Part shown: positions 34,190-42,403 of the stretch, in pieces
How positions within the stretch are numbered: position 1 is the stretch's first letter
Layout: the number at the start of each line of letters is the position of its first letter
Assembly (NCBI RefSeq): GCF_943912825.1
Contig: NZ_CALTUX010000001.1
Span: 51,157-115,156, forward strand
Length of the DNA: 64,000 nucleotides
Reading direction: 5' to 3'
From: an uncultured Anaerococcus sp.
GTDB taxonomy: Bacteria; Bacillota; Clostridia; Tissierellales; Peptoniphilaceae
Notes under the pieces: model-generated
Database searches by the model: none
Told to the model about the DNA's origin: nothing
The model's input: only the letters and a program-made list of their open reading frames with translations
Translations under genes and position numbers: made by a program

Positions 34190-35368
34190 ATGACAGATAG
34201 TTTCAAAGCGTGGAAAGATATGTTCAACTCTAGTCAGAAAATGATGAGTGATTGGGTAGAAGCATTCACTAAACCAGCTGAAGATAAAAAGAGCGAAGAA
34301 GAAAATAAAAGTTTTGATTTTTCAAATTTCCAAGATATAATGTCCGTCCAACAAAAAATGTTTGAAGATTGGCAAAAAATGTTTGGATATATGAACCAAC
34401 AAAATTATGCTCAACAAAATCCATATGATACATGGGTAAGCATGATGAATATGTATAGTCCTTTTGATGCAAGTAAATATATGCCTAAATTTAATTTGGA
34501 AGTTTTTGAAAAAATGATGAATTCTCAAAAGCTATACTTGGGTGCCTACGAGTCCTGGAAGAACTTTAATGAAAACGTTATTAAACCTGGAAATGAAATT
34601 TATAAAGAAAATATGGATCAAATGGTGGACCAATTTAATAAGATATTTACTAATAATTTAATTCCACTAATGCCAAAGGAAATCCAAGGTCTAATGACTG
34701 ATTCTCAATCCTATATAAACACATATTTCAAATCACTTGAAAACGTTTTAGGACCATGGGCAAAGGCATATCAAAATATTGCTGACATTACAATGGATAG
34801 TATCTATGATGATCCAATGAAATTGTCAGATACACTTAGACAATGGAAAAAAGCCTATGATCAAACTTTTGGAATTTTAGTAAAATCTCCAGTAGTAGGA
34901 TCTTCTAGAGAATTGCTTGAGCAAAATAATAAGGCTATAGATGCTATGATTGAAATGCTAGTATCTGTTTCTGAATTTATGACCAAATCATCATCAGTAG
35001 GATACAAATATTCTAAAGAAGCCTTTAATGATTATGTAGAATCCCTAGAAAAAGGTGAGGGTGCAAAAACCTTTAAAGAATTCTATAATATGTGGTCTAG
35101 ACATGTTGAAAATGCTATAGAAACATATTTCTATACTGATGAATTTTCTAAATTGATTGCTAAGACAGCTGATTCAGCTATGATATTTAAGATTGAGTAT
35201 AACAAATTAATTGAAAAATCTTTAGCAGATCTTCCAATAGTTACAATTTCTCAAGTAGATAACGTTTATAAAAAAGTTTATGAACTAAGACGTGAGCTTA
35301 GAGATTTGAAGAATGAGTTGGAAGATTTGAAGAAATCTACAGAAGCTAAACAAGAAACAGATAAATAA
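34190..35368 (+). CDS. phaE: class III polyhydroxyalkanoate synthase subunit PhaE
   Basis: Accessory subunit that pairs with PhaC to polymerise (R)-3-hydroxyacyl-CoA. The 392-residue protein is helical, rich in Met, Trp, Tyr and Asn. Its C-terminal part (VDNVYKKVYELRRELRDLKN, about 350-370) matches the PhaE signature region, followed by a coiled coil. ATG 34190 is chosen because AAGGAGGACC lies directly upstream; an in-frame GTG at 34163 includes that site. It is first in phaE-phaC-phaJ, just after the palindrome. Confidence 0.85.
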   Translation: MTDSFKAWKDMFNSSQKMMSDWVEAFTKPAEDKKSEEENKSFDFSNFQDIMSVQQKMFEDWQKMFGYMNQQNYAQQNPYDTWVSMMNMYSPFDASKYMPKFNLEVFEKMMNSQKLYLGAYESWKNFNENVIKPGNEIYKENMDQMVDQFNKIFTNNLIPLMPKEIQGLMTDSQSYINTYFKSLENVLGPWAKAYQNIADITMDSIYDDPMKLSDTLRQWKKAYDQTFGILVKSPVVGSSRELLEQNNKAIDAMIEMLVSVSEFMTKSSSVGYKYSKEAFNDYVESLEKGEGAKTFKEFYNMWSRHVENAIETYFYTDEFSKLIAKTADSAMIFKIEYNKLIEKSLADLPIVTISQVDNVYKKVYELRRELRDLKNELEDLKKSTEAKQETDK

Positions 35369-35392
35369 GTTTACTTTTGGAGGCAATGATTT

Positions 35393-36466
35393 ATGTTTAA
35401 TAATTTCAATTTTTTCGATTTAAAATCAAGCATGCAAGATAGCATCAAGGCTCAGGAAAAATTTTTAAAAAGCTTTGAGTCAATGATGGATGTAAAAGGC
35501 AATCTATCTAACCAAACACCTAGAGAAGTTGTTTTTGAAGAAGACAAGTTAAAACTTTACCATTACAAAAAATCAACTAGGACTGTAAGTAAGGTTCCTA
35601 CTTTAATAGTTTATGCCCTAGTTAATACACCAGCTATGATGGATATTGGTGATGATAAATCATTTATCAAAAAACTTGTAGATAGTGGTTTGGACCTTTA
35701 TTTGATAGAATGGGGATTTCCAACCCAAGAAGATAAATATTTGACACTTGATGACTATATTAATATTTATATAGACGATTGTGTAGACCACATCAGAAAG
35801 GAAAGCGGTGCTGATAAAATAAACATCCTGGGAGTTTGCCAAGGTGGCACTTTCAGCTTAATGTATACAGCTCTTCACCAAGAAAAAATCAAAAATGTAG
35901 TTACAATGGTTACTCCAGTTGACTTTTCAACAGATGATGGCTTGCTATTTAAATGGGGTAAGTATTTAAACTCTGATAGAATGGTAGAAGCTTATGGGGT
36001 TGTTCCAGGAGAATTTATGAATACTGGATTTTTGACCTTAAAACCAATCTCTCTAATGGTAAATAAATATGTAGACCTAATTAACGACCTAGATGAACCG
36101 GACAACCTTTCTAACTTCATGACCATGGAAAAATGGATATTTGATAGTCCAGGTCAAGCAGGTATGGCCTATAAGGATTTCTTAAATTCTATGTATAGGG
36201 AAAATAAACTTGCTAAGGGGGAAATGGAAATAGGTGGCAAGAAGGTTGACCTTAAAAAGATTACTCAACCAGTTTTAAACCTTTATGCCGAAAGGGATAA
36301 TCAAGTTCCAAATGCAGCAAGTATTCCATTAAAAGACTTGGTAGGATCCAAAGATTACACAGCTAAGGGCTTCCCAACAGGCCATATAGGAATGTTTGTA
36401 AGCGGTAGAAGTCAAAAAGAAGTAGCACCAACCGTAGTTGATTGGGTGAAAGCACATTCTAAATAG
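35393..36466 (+). CDS. phaC: class III polyhydroxyalkanoate synthase subunit PhaC
   Basis: Catalytic subunit of the PHA synthase, an alpha/beta-hydrolase-like enzyme that grows polyester chains on a cysteine. C149 lies in the lipase-box-like GVCQGG (147-152). The catalytic Asp is in LYAERDNQVPN and the His in FPTGHIGMF. Length 357 matches the short class III form that needs PhaE. The start has TGGAGG nine bases upstream; an earlier ATG is out of frame and stops at once. Confidence 0.93.
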   Translation: MFNNFNFFDLKSSMQDSIKAQEKFLKSFESMMDVKGNLSNQTPREVVFEEDKLKLYHYKKSTRTVSKVPTLIVYALVNTPAMMDIGDDKSFIKKLVDSGLDLYLIEWGFPTQEDKYLTLDDYINIYIDDCVDHIRKESGADKINILGVCQGGTFSLMYTALHQEKIKNVVTMVTPVDFSTDDGLLFKWGKYLNSDRMVEAYGVVPGEFMNTGFLTLKPISLMVNKYVDLINDLDEPDNLSNFMTMEKWIFDSPGQAGMAYKDFLNSMYRENKLAKGEMEIGGKKVDLKKITQPVLNLYAERDNQVPNAASIPLKDLVGSKDYTAKGFPTGHIGMFVSGRSQKEVAPTVVDWVKAHSK

Positions 36467-36474
36467 GAGTAAGT

Positions 36475-36900
36475 ATGGATACACTAAAGGGATATACAAT
36501 TGATCAGTTAGAATTAGGCCAAAGTGCTTCCTTTACAAAAACAGTTACAGAAGGCGATTGCTATAATTATGCAGGTGTTACTGGAGATTTTAACCCAGCT
36601 CATATAAATGAAGCCTATGCTGAAAAGACATTTTTCAAATCAAGAATAGCACACGGTATGCTAAGTTCAGGTTTTATATCTGCGGTACTTGGCACAAAAT
36701 TACCAGGACCAGGAACTATTTATCTTGCTCAAGAATTGAAGTTCACTAAGCCAGTATATTTTGGCGATACAATTACAGCAACCTGCACTGTCGAAGAAAT
36801 CATAAAAGAAAAAAATAGGGTAATTTTAACAACTATTTGTACTAATCAAAATGGTGATACAGTTATCGAAGGTAAAGCAACTGTTTTAGCACCTAAATAG
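36475..36900 (+). CDS. phaJ: MaoC-like (R)-specific enoyl-CoA hydratase
   Basis: Single hot-dog domain protein of 141 residues. The catalytic dyad D38 and H43 lies in TGDFNPAHIN, the hydratase 2 motif. It hydrates enoyl-CoA such as crotonyl-CoA to the (R)-3-hydroxyacyl-CoA used by PhaC. Its place eight bases after phaC supports this role, and it would let a butyrate-type pathway supply monomers without PhaA/PhaB, neither of which is in the window. Confidence 0.85.
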   Translation: MDTLKGYTIDQLELGQSASFTKTVTEGDCYNYAGVTGDFNPAHINEAYAEKTFFKSRIAHGMLSSGFISAVLGTKLPGPGTIYLAQELKFTKPVYFGDTITATCTVEEIIKEKNRVILTTICTNQNGDTVIEGKATVLAPK

Positions 36901-36905
36901 CATAT

Positions 36906-36952
36906 AAAAAGCGGCTGGCTTAGATATAAATTTATCTAAGCGGCCGCTTTTT
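36906..36952. terminator. bidirectional terminator between phaJ and folT
   Basis: AAAAAGCGGC and GCCGCTTTTT flank a long stem that continues through GCTTAGATA/TATCTAAGC, with one or two bulged bases and a short loop. The A and T runs on opposite sides suit both convergent transcripts. Confidence 0.9.
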
Positions 36953-36955
36953 AGT

Positions 36956-37471
36956 TTACTTTATTTTTGACAATATTTTTGACGCGAATAAATAAAGCAA
37001 AATATAATTTATGATGGCATCAATTATTACTTTTGGCATCCTACTAAGTAGAAGAACTGTGTAAGGAGTTCCATATAACTGACTTAGCCAAATTGGTGTT
37101 AGCAAGGCGTGACTTATTGCATATACAAAAATTATGATAAGAAGTACCTCAATCTTTAGGTTGATTTTCTTCTTCTTGCAATAAAGGCTGATAAGGCCTG
37201 GCATAGCCCCTGTAAGCATGGCCCCAAAGGTAAAGCCTAAATGAGGTGTGCCACCTGCATTTATCATTACACCTATTAGGTCTGTAACAATACCTGTAAG
37301 GCCTCCTACAACAGGACCTAACATCATACCTGAAATCATAAGTGGAAGTGTTCCAAATGAAAACTTCATTGTAGGTGTGATGAAAAACCCAAAATATCTT
37401 GATAAGATAATTGATAAGGCTGCAAGTGCACCTGCCTTTGCTAATGAATCTACACTAATTTTTTTATTCAT
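36956..37471 (-). CDS. folT: folate-type ECF transporter substrate-binding subunit
   Basis: Integral membrane S component (171 residues, about five to six helices) that captures folate for a shared EcfAA'T energising module, which is not encoded here. Family-like blocks are KFSFGTLPLMISGMMLGPVVGGLTG-type, running from residue 36. The call rests both on the protein and on the THF riboswitch immediately upstream. The ribosome site AAAGGGG directly follows the riboswitch P1 stem. Confidence 0.9.
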   Translation of the reverse strand: MNKKISVDSLAKAGALAALSIILSRYFGFFITPTMKFSFGTLPLMISGMMLGPVVGGLTGIVTDLIGVMINAGGTPHLGFTFGAMLTGAMPGLISLYCKKKKINLKIEVLLIIIFVYAISHALLTPIWLSQLYGTPYTVLLLSRMPKVIIDAIINYILLYLFASKILSKIK

Positions 37472-37483
37472 TTTTTCCCCTTT

Positions 37484-37584
37484 CTATCAGAGGGCAGCGG
37501 TTGCGATAAAGAATCACGAATTCTCTTCGTCTGGAAACAACAACCCATTTTCCAGCACTTAATGCTCTTTACCTACTCTGATAG
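37484..37584 (-). promoter_or_regulatory. tetrahydrofolate (THF) riboswitch
   Basis: The minus-strand RNA has P1 arms CTATCAGAG and CTCTGATAG. Between them lie conserved class I THF blocks: AGAGTAGG, GTTAAGTGCTGG, AATGGGTTGTT, CCAGACGAAG and the 3' CGCAACCGCTGCCCTCT segment. The 3' P1 arm is directly next to the AAAGGGG ribosome site of folT, so ligand-stabilised P1 could block translation. The placement before a folate transporter is a known association. Confidence 0.88.
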
Positions 37585-37588
37585 AAAT

Positions 37589-37616
37589 ATTATAAACTTT
37601 TAATTTATATTTGCAA
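37589..37616 (-). promoter_or_regulatory. promoter of the riboswitch-folT transcript
   Basis: On the minus strand TTGCAA (37616-37611) and TATAAT (37594-37589), spacing 16, a few bases before the aptamer. The -35 directly follows the nitroreductase stop codon. Confidence 0.7.
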
Positions 37617-38372
37617 TTATTCTTTTGGATCTAGGACAAATCCTTGGTTTTTTAGGGTTTCAAACATCTTGTTTCTATTTTTAATAATAGAACCTTGTTT
37701 TTTAGGAATTTGTGAAGAAAAAGATGCGCTCTTTCTGCCATTTTCCCTGAGGTCGTAATAGGTGGTCATTTCCTTATCATAGTCTGAAATCATATCTAGA
37801 TATGAGTCATAAGTCTTGTAAGAATTTTCAAAAGTTTTTAAATTTATATCCATCCTTGGTTTGATCTGAGGATTTTGGTTAGGAATTCCAAAGCCTACAC
37901 CTACTACAGGATAGGTCAATTTTGGCATCTTTAAAAGCTCTATAACTCTAGCTGTGTCATTGTGGATATTTCCAAAATAATTTGCACCCATGCCCATAGA
38001 TTCAACAGCAACTGTTAGATTTTGGGCAGCTATAACCCCATCTGTAAAGCCTTGAATAAATTTATCAAAGCTTATGATATTATCATTTTCAAGGCCCATT
38101 TCCTTAGCGATTTCATAATTTCTCTTTAGATCAACAATGAAAATCCATAGTTCAGTAGCCCTTGCCATGTAGGCTTGATTTCCATTATCAGCAAGCTCGT
38201 CTTTTATTTTTTGATCTGTAACCCTGATTACAGACATATTTTGCATACCATTGCTTGATGCAGACATATTTACCACATCTAGCAAGGTTTTTATTGTATC
38301 TTGATCAATTTTTTCGTCAGTAAATTCTCTAATTGTCCTGTGATTTAATAGGTTTTTTATGGTTTCATTCAT
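37617..38372 (-). CDS. NfsA-type nitroreductase family protein
   Basis: FMN-dependent NAD(P)H oxidoreductase of 251 residues. The N-terminal RTIREFTDEKID block and SSNGMQNMSV form the FMN site, and GGVGFGIPNQNPQIKPR-like C-terminal residues (VGVGFGIPNQ) match the NfsA/FRP subgroup. Natural substrates (quinones, flavins, nitro compounds) cannot be told from sequence. AAGGAGGC precedes the ATG. It is divergent from the helicase gene at 38429. Confidence 0.88.
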   Translation of the reverse strand: MNETIKNLLNHRTIREFTDEKIDQDTIKTLLDVVNMSASSNGMQNMSVIRVTDQKIKDELADNGNQAYMARATELWIFIVDLKRNYEIAKEMGLENDNIISFDKFIQGFTDGVIAAQNLTVAVESMGMGANYFGNIHNDTARVIELLKMPKLTYPVVGVGFGIPNQNPQIKPRMDINLKTFENSYKTYDSYLDMISDYDKEMTTYYDLRENGRKSASFSSQIPKKQGSIIKNRNKMFETLKNQGFVLDPKE

Positions 38373-38382
38373 ATAAGCCTCC

Positions 38383-38412
38383 TTACCATACCTATACCCA
38401 ATATGTTATAAT
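38383..38412 (+). promoter_or_regulatory. promoter of the helicase-rlmD run
   Basis: TTACCA (38383-38388) and TATAAT (38407-38412) with 18-base spacing. It lies in the 56-base gap between divergent genes. Confidence 0.45.
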
Positions 38413-38428
38413 ATACCTAGGAGAGACT

Positions 38429-40771
38429 ATGAAAATTAAAACATCTGTTAGAAACCTTATTGAATTTGTCATGAGATCTGGTGATATAGACAATAGATTC
38501 CGTGATAATACAAGGATGATAGAAGGCATTAGAGCCCATCAAAAAATCCAAGCCCAATATGGTAAAAATTATAAAAAAGAATATAAACTCACAAATACCA
38601 CCACCTACAAAGACGTAGAATTTGTAGTTGAAGGTAGGGCTGATGGTGTTGGAAAGAAGGATGACCTCTACTTAATTGATGAGATAAAATCAACATCTAG
38701 AGACCTTGGAGAGATGACAGATAAGAATAAACTCCACTGGGCCCAGGCTAAGTGCTATGCCTATTTTTATAGTCTTGACAATAATTTAGATAGGATGCTT
38801 ATAACTCTAACTTATGTTTCTACGGAAGATTATAGGTCAAAGACCTTTGAAAAAGAATTCTCCTTTGAGAACCTAAAAGATTTTTATTTTTCCTTATTAG
38901 ATGATTATTTAATATTTTCTAAAATACTGGCCAAGAATAGAAAGGCTAGGGATGAAAGCCTTAAAGATTTAGCCTTTCCTTTTAAATCCTACAGGAAAGG
39001 CCAAAGAAAGATGGCGGTTGGGGTCTATACCGCAATCCTAGATGAGAAAAACCTCTTTGTTGATGCTCCAACAGGAATTGGCAAGACAATTTCAACTCTC
39101 TATCCTTCTTTAAAAGCTATGCCTAATAATCTAGCAGATAAGATTTTTTACCTAACCAGTAAAAATACCATAGCTAAGGAGGCCTTAAAGAGTTTAAATT
39201 TACTAAAGTCTAAGGGAATGTTTATAAAGGCCCTCCAGCTTACAAGCAAGGAGAAGGTTTGTATCAATGATGAAGTCTCCTGCAATCCTATTGATTGCCC
39301 ATATGCCCTTGGCCATTTTGATAGGGTAAATGAAGCCCTAAAAGATATCCTTTCTAAGGAAGAGATAATGGACTATGATACTATTATTGAATATTCAAAA
39401 AAATATTCAGTCTGTCCCTTAGAATTTGAGCTTGATATAAGTTTGTATGCAGATGTAATAATTTGCGATTATAACTATGTTTTTGACCCAAATGTATTTT
39501 TGAGAAGATTTTTTGATGAAGTCATAGACTCTTATGTATTTTTAATTGATGAAGCCCATAATCTCCTGGAAAGGTCAAGGGATATGTATTCTTTTAGCTT
39601 TGTAGAGTCTGACTTTACAGCCCTAGTTAAAAATTTGGATGAGCAAAAGGAAAAAAAGCTAGTTTCTAAACTTTCTAATATCACAGAAAATTTTTATAAG
39701 TTAGGTCAAATGGCTAAGGGGAAGACTTACTTTTTTACAAATGATTACATAGATATTTTAGATAAGGATTTGATTTCTTTATCAAAAACTATGGAGAAAT
39801 TTTTGGTAGAAGAAAAGGACCATAAATCCTATGATCAGGTCCTAGACTTATATTTTAATATAAATAAGTACCTTAAAATATCAGATTATTTTACAGATGG
39901 ATTTTACAATATAATCTCCTATGATCCAGAATCTATGGAGAGGTCTTTTGAGATAAAGTGTGTCGACCCAAGAGAAGTTCTTAAAAATAAATATAAGCTA
40001 GCAAGAAGCTCCATATTTTTCTCGGCCACTCTTTCACCAATGCCGTATTTTATAAAGATGCTAGCAGGCGAAGATGCCTTGAAATTAAGACTTGATATGC
40101 CCTTTAATCCTAATCACCTAATGATACTTAAAAGTCCAATATCAACTAGGTATAGGGATAGGAATAATAATTTGGCAATCCTTGCCGAGACTATAAATGA
40201 ATTTGTAAAATCAAAAAAAGGCAATTATTTTATTTTCTTCCCATCTTATTCTTATATGGAAGATGTGGCAGAATATTATAGGGATAAGTTTGATGATAGT
40301 ATAATAGTTCAAGAACGTATCATGGATGAGGCAAAGCGTATCGAATTTCTTGAGGAATTTACTGAAGATTCTGCTAGGGTAGGATTTTTAGTCCTAGGTG
40401 GAATTTTTTCTGAAGGAGTTGACCTAAGAGGGGATAGGCTTATAGGGTCTATGATAATTTCTGTAGGAATGCCAGGCTTGTCAAACGAAAGAAATCTAAT
40501 CAAATATCATTTTGACAAAAATAAATACGATGGTTTTGATTATTCCTACACCTATCCAGGCTTAAACAAAGTGTTTCAAGCCGCAGGCAGGGTTATTAGG
40601 AGTGAAGAAGATAAGGGAATAATTTATCTAGTTGATGATAGGTATTTCTGGCAAAAATATATGAGACTTTTTCCAAAACACTGGAGAAACCAAGCCTTGG
40701 CCAATAATAGCCAAAGCTTACAAAGAGCAATAAATAATTTTTGGAGTGAAAATGAAAAAAAGACCAACTAA
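38429..40771 (+). CDS. PD-(D/E)XK nuclease fused to a DinG/XPD-type Fe-S helicase
   Basis: A 780-residue two-domain protein. Residues 55-135 carry nuclease-like motifs: GRADG (69-73, D72), IDEIKS (E85, K87) and QAKCY (106-110), as in Cas4/RecB-type PD-(D/E)XK domains. The helicase part has Walker A APTGIGKT (213-220), four cysteines C278, C285, C290 and C329 that fit an XPD-like 4Fe-4S cluster, DEAH (374-377), and the late motif QAAGRVIRSEED. It probably unwinds and cuts branched or damaged DNA, which is inference. ATG 38429 follows AGGAGA; 32 upstream in-frame codons are rejected because they run through the promoter. Confidence 0.85.
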   Translation: MKIKTSVRNLIEFVMRSGDIDNRFRDNTRMIEGIRAHQKIQAQYGKNYKKEYKLTNTTTYKDVEFVVEGRADGVGKKDDLYLIDEIKSTSRDLGEMTDKNKLHWAQAKCYAYFYSLDNNLDRMLITLTYVSTEDYRSKTFEKEFSFENLKDFYFSLLDDYLIFSKILAKNRKARDESLKDLAFPFKSYRKGQRKMAVGVYTAILDEKNLFVDAPTGIGKTISTLYPSLKAMPNNLADKIFYLTSKNTIAKEALKSLNLLKSKGMFIKALQLTSKEKVCINDEVSCNPIDCPYALGHFDRVNEALKDILSKEEIMDYDTIIEYSKKYSVCPLEFELDISLYADVIICDYNYVFDPNVFLRRFFDEVIDSYVFLIDEAHNLLERSRDMYSFSFVESDFTALVKNLDEQKEKKLVSKLSNITENFYKLGQMAKGKTYFFTNDYIDILDKDLISLSKTMEKFLVEEKDHKSYDQVLDLYFNINKYLKISDYFTDGFYNIISYDPESMERSFEIKCVDPREVLKNKYKLARSSIFFSATLSPMPYFIKMLAGEDALKLRLDMPFNPNHLMILKSPISTRYRDRNNNLAILAETINEFVKSKKGNYFIFFPSYSYMEDVAEYYRDKFDDSIIVQERIMDEAKRIEFLEEFTEDSARVGFLVLGGIFSEGVDLRGDRLIGSMIISVGMPGLSNERNLIKYHFDKNKYDGFDYSYTYPGLNKVFQAAGRVIRSEEDKGIIYLVDDRYFWQKYMRLFPKHWRNQALANNSQSLQRAINNFWSENEKKTN

Positions 40772-42122
40772 AGAAATAAAAATAAGTGAAATGAAATACC
40801 CAAATCTTTCCATAGGATATGATGAAAATGGGAGAAGGGTTGAGTTTAAGGGAGGAATCTTAGGTCAAACTATAAATGTAAAGACCGGAAAGAAAAATAA
40901 GGAAAGAATAAGGGCCAAGTACATAAATCTTATAGAGGAATCAAAGCTAGAAAATGCAAGGGAGTATTGCCCACATGCAGGAGTGTGCGGGGGATGTGCC
41001 TACCAAAAAATTCCTTATGAAACAGAGCTAATGCTAAAGCATGACATGATCAAGACCCTCTTTAAAGACAGCGGAATCACCTATGATGGAAATATAAAAA
41101 TAAATAGGTCTGCAGTGACAAAGGGCTACAGGAATAAGATGGAATACACCTTTGGAGATGCTGTAAAGGGTGGGCCGCTTATACTCGGTCTTCACAGGCA
41201 AAGGAGGTTTTATGAAATCGTGGATTGCTATGATTGCAACATAGTAGATGATGATTTTAATAAAATAAGGGCTGGAGTTCAAAAATATTTTAGGGAGAAA
41301 AATACTGATTTTTACCACAAAACTACTAAAGAAGGTCTTTTAAGACATCTTGTTGTAAGAAAGGCCCATCACACAGGCCAAATCATGGTAATCCTTGTGA
41401 CAAGTTCAGATGACAGCTTTGATGATATTAGACTAAGGCTATTTATGCACATGCTACTTGATTTAGATTTGGATGGAAGGATATTTTCAATCTATCACGT
41501 CTTAAATGATTCTCTAGCAGATGCAGTAATTCCTGAAAAGATAAAGCTAATCTATGGCAAGGAATATATAACAGAAGAAATGCTAGGCCTATCATTTAAG
41601 ATTTCGCCATTTTCATTTTTCCAACCAAATGTCTTTACAGCGGAAAAACTCTACCAAAAAGCCTTCGACCTTGCTGAAATTAACTCAACTATGAATGTCC
41701 TGGACCTATACTCAGGAACAGGAACCATAACTCAATTAATGGCTACTGTAGCAAATACAGCAACAGGTATAGAAATAGTCGAAGAAGCAGTTGACAAGGC
41801 TAGGGAAAATGCAAAATTAAATGATTTAAATAATGTAAATTTTCTTTGCGGAGATGTCCTAGAAGAGATTGAAAAAGTAGGAGACAAATACGATGTTGTA
41901 ATCCTTGACCCACCAAGGGCAGGAATTAGTCCAGCATCTCTAGACAAAATCCTAAATATAGACTGCAAAAAATTTGTATACATTTCCTGCAATCCAAAAA
42001 GTCAAATGGATAATCTCAAGGTATTTTTGGAAAAGGGCTATGAGATAAAAGATTACGAAATCTTCGACCAATTCCCTAATTCAAGACATTTAGAGGCAAT
42101 TGCCTTACTTGAAAGGAGATAG
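40752..42122 (+). CDS. 23S rRNA (uracil-C5)-methyltransferase, RlmD/RumA family
   Basis: SAM-dependent 5-methyluridine synthase for 23S rRNA (RlmD or RlmCD type). Residues 1-60 form a reduced TRAM-like region. Cysteines C73, C79 and C82 (CPHAGVCGGC) plus a later cysteine bind a 4Fe-4S cluster. The SAM motif is LDLYSGTGTIT, and the catalytic cysteine is in YISCNPKSQ after ILDPPRAG. ATG 40752 is used because GGAG lies five bases upstream; an earlier in-frame GTG overlaps that site. It overlaps the helicase gene by 20 bases. Confidence 0.92.
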   Translation: MKKRPTKEIKISEMKYPNLSIGYDENGRRVEFKGGILGQTINVKTGKKNKERIRAKYINLIEESKLENAREYCPHAGVCGGCAYQKIPYETELMLKHDMIKTLFKDSGITYDGNIKINRSAVTKGYRNKMEYTFGDAVKGGPLILGLHRQRRFYEIVDCYDCNIVDDDFNKIRAGVQKYFREKNTDFYHKTTKEGLLRHLVVRKAHHTGQIMVILVTSSDDSFDDIRLRLFMHMLLDLDLDGRIFSIYHVLNDSLADAVIPEKIKLIYGKEYITEEMLGLSFKISPFSFFQPNVFTAEKLYQKAFDLAEINSTMNVLDLYSGTGTITQLMATVANTATGIEIVEEAVDKARENAKLNDLNNVNFLCGDVLEEIEKVGDKYDVVILDPPRAGISPASLDKILNIDCKKFVYISCNPKSQMDNLKVFLEKGYEIKDYEIFDQFPNSRHLEAIALLERR

Positions 42123-42124
42123 GA

Positions 42125-42385
42125 ATGGATATATATAAAATATTTTTTTTTGCCTTAATAATTCTTGTTGTGGCTGTTTATATTCTTTTAATAGTTAGAA
42201 AAAATAAGAACAAAAATCTTACAGCAGAGATTAGAGAAGATAATAATTATATGTCTGAAGGCATGACTATAGGAATGTGCTTGGGAATGGCTATCTCAAT
42301 GCTTATAGATGATGATAATATGGCGATTGGCTTATCTATTGGCATGATGCTAGGCATGGTAATTGGGATGAACATTAAGAAATGA
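42125..42385 (+). CDS. small methionine- and glycine-rich membrane protein of unknown function
   Basis: An 86-residue protein with one N-terminal membrane helix (about 5-25), a short basic stretch, then two hydrophobic segments built from G-M repeats (SEGMTIGMCLGMAISM and AIGLSIGMMLGMVIGM) separated by DDDN. The repeats look like glycine-zipper membrane hairpins; the methionines could bind copper or silver, but that is speculation. AGGAGATAGGA precedes the ATG, two bases after rlmD. Confidence 0.75.
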   Translation: MDIYKIFFFALIILVVAVYILLIVRKNKNKNLTAEIREDNNYMSEGMTIGMCLGMAISMLIDDDNMAIGLSIGMMLGMVIGMNIKK

Positions 42386-42403
42386 TTTAAGCGAGGTGCG
42401 CTT

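Noticed and set aside
38333..38428. 32-codon extension of the nuclease-helicase
   Set aside because: It runs through the divergent nitroreductase start and the promoter; ATG 38429 has AGGAGA.
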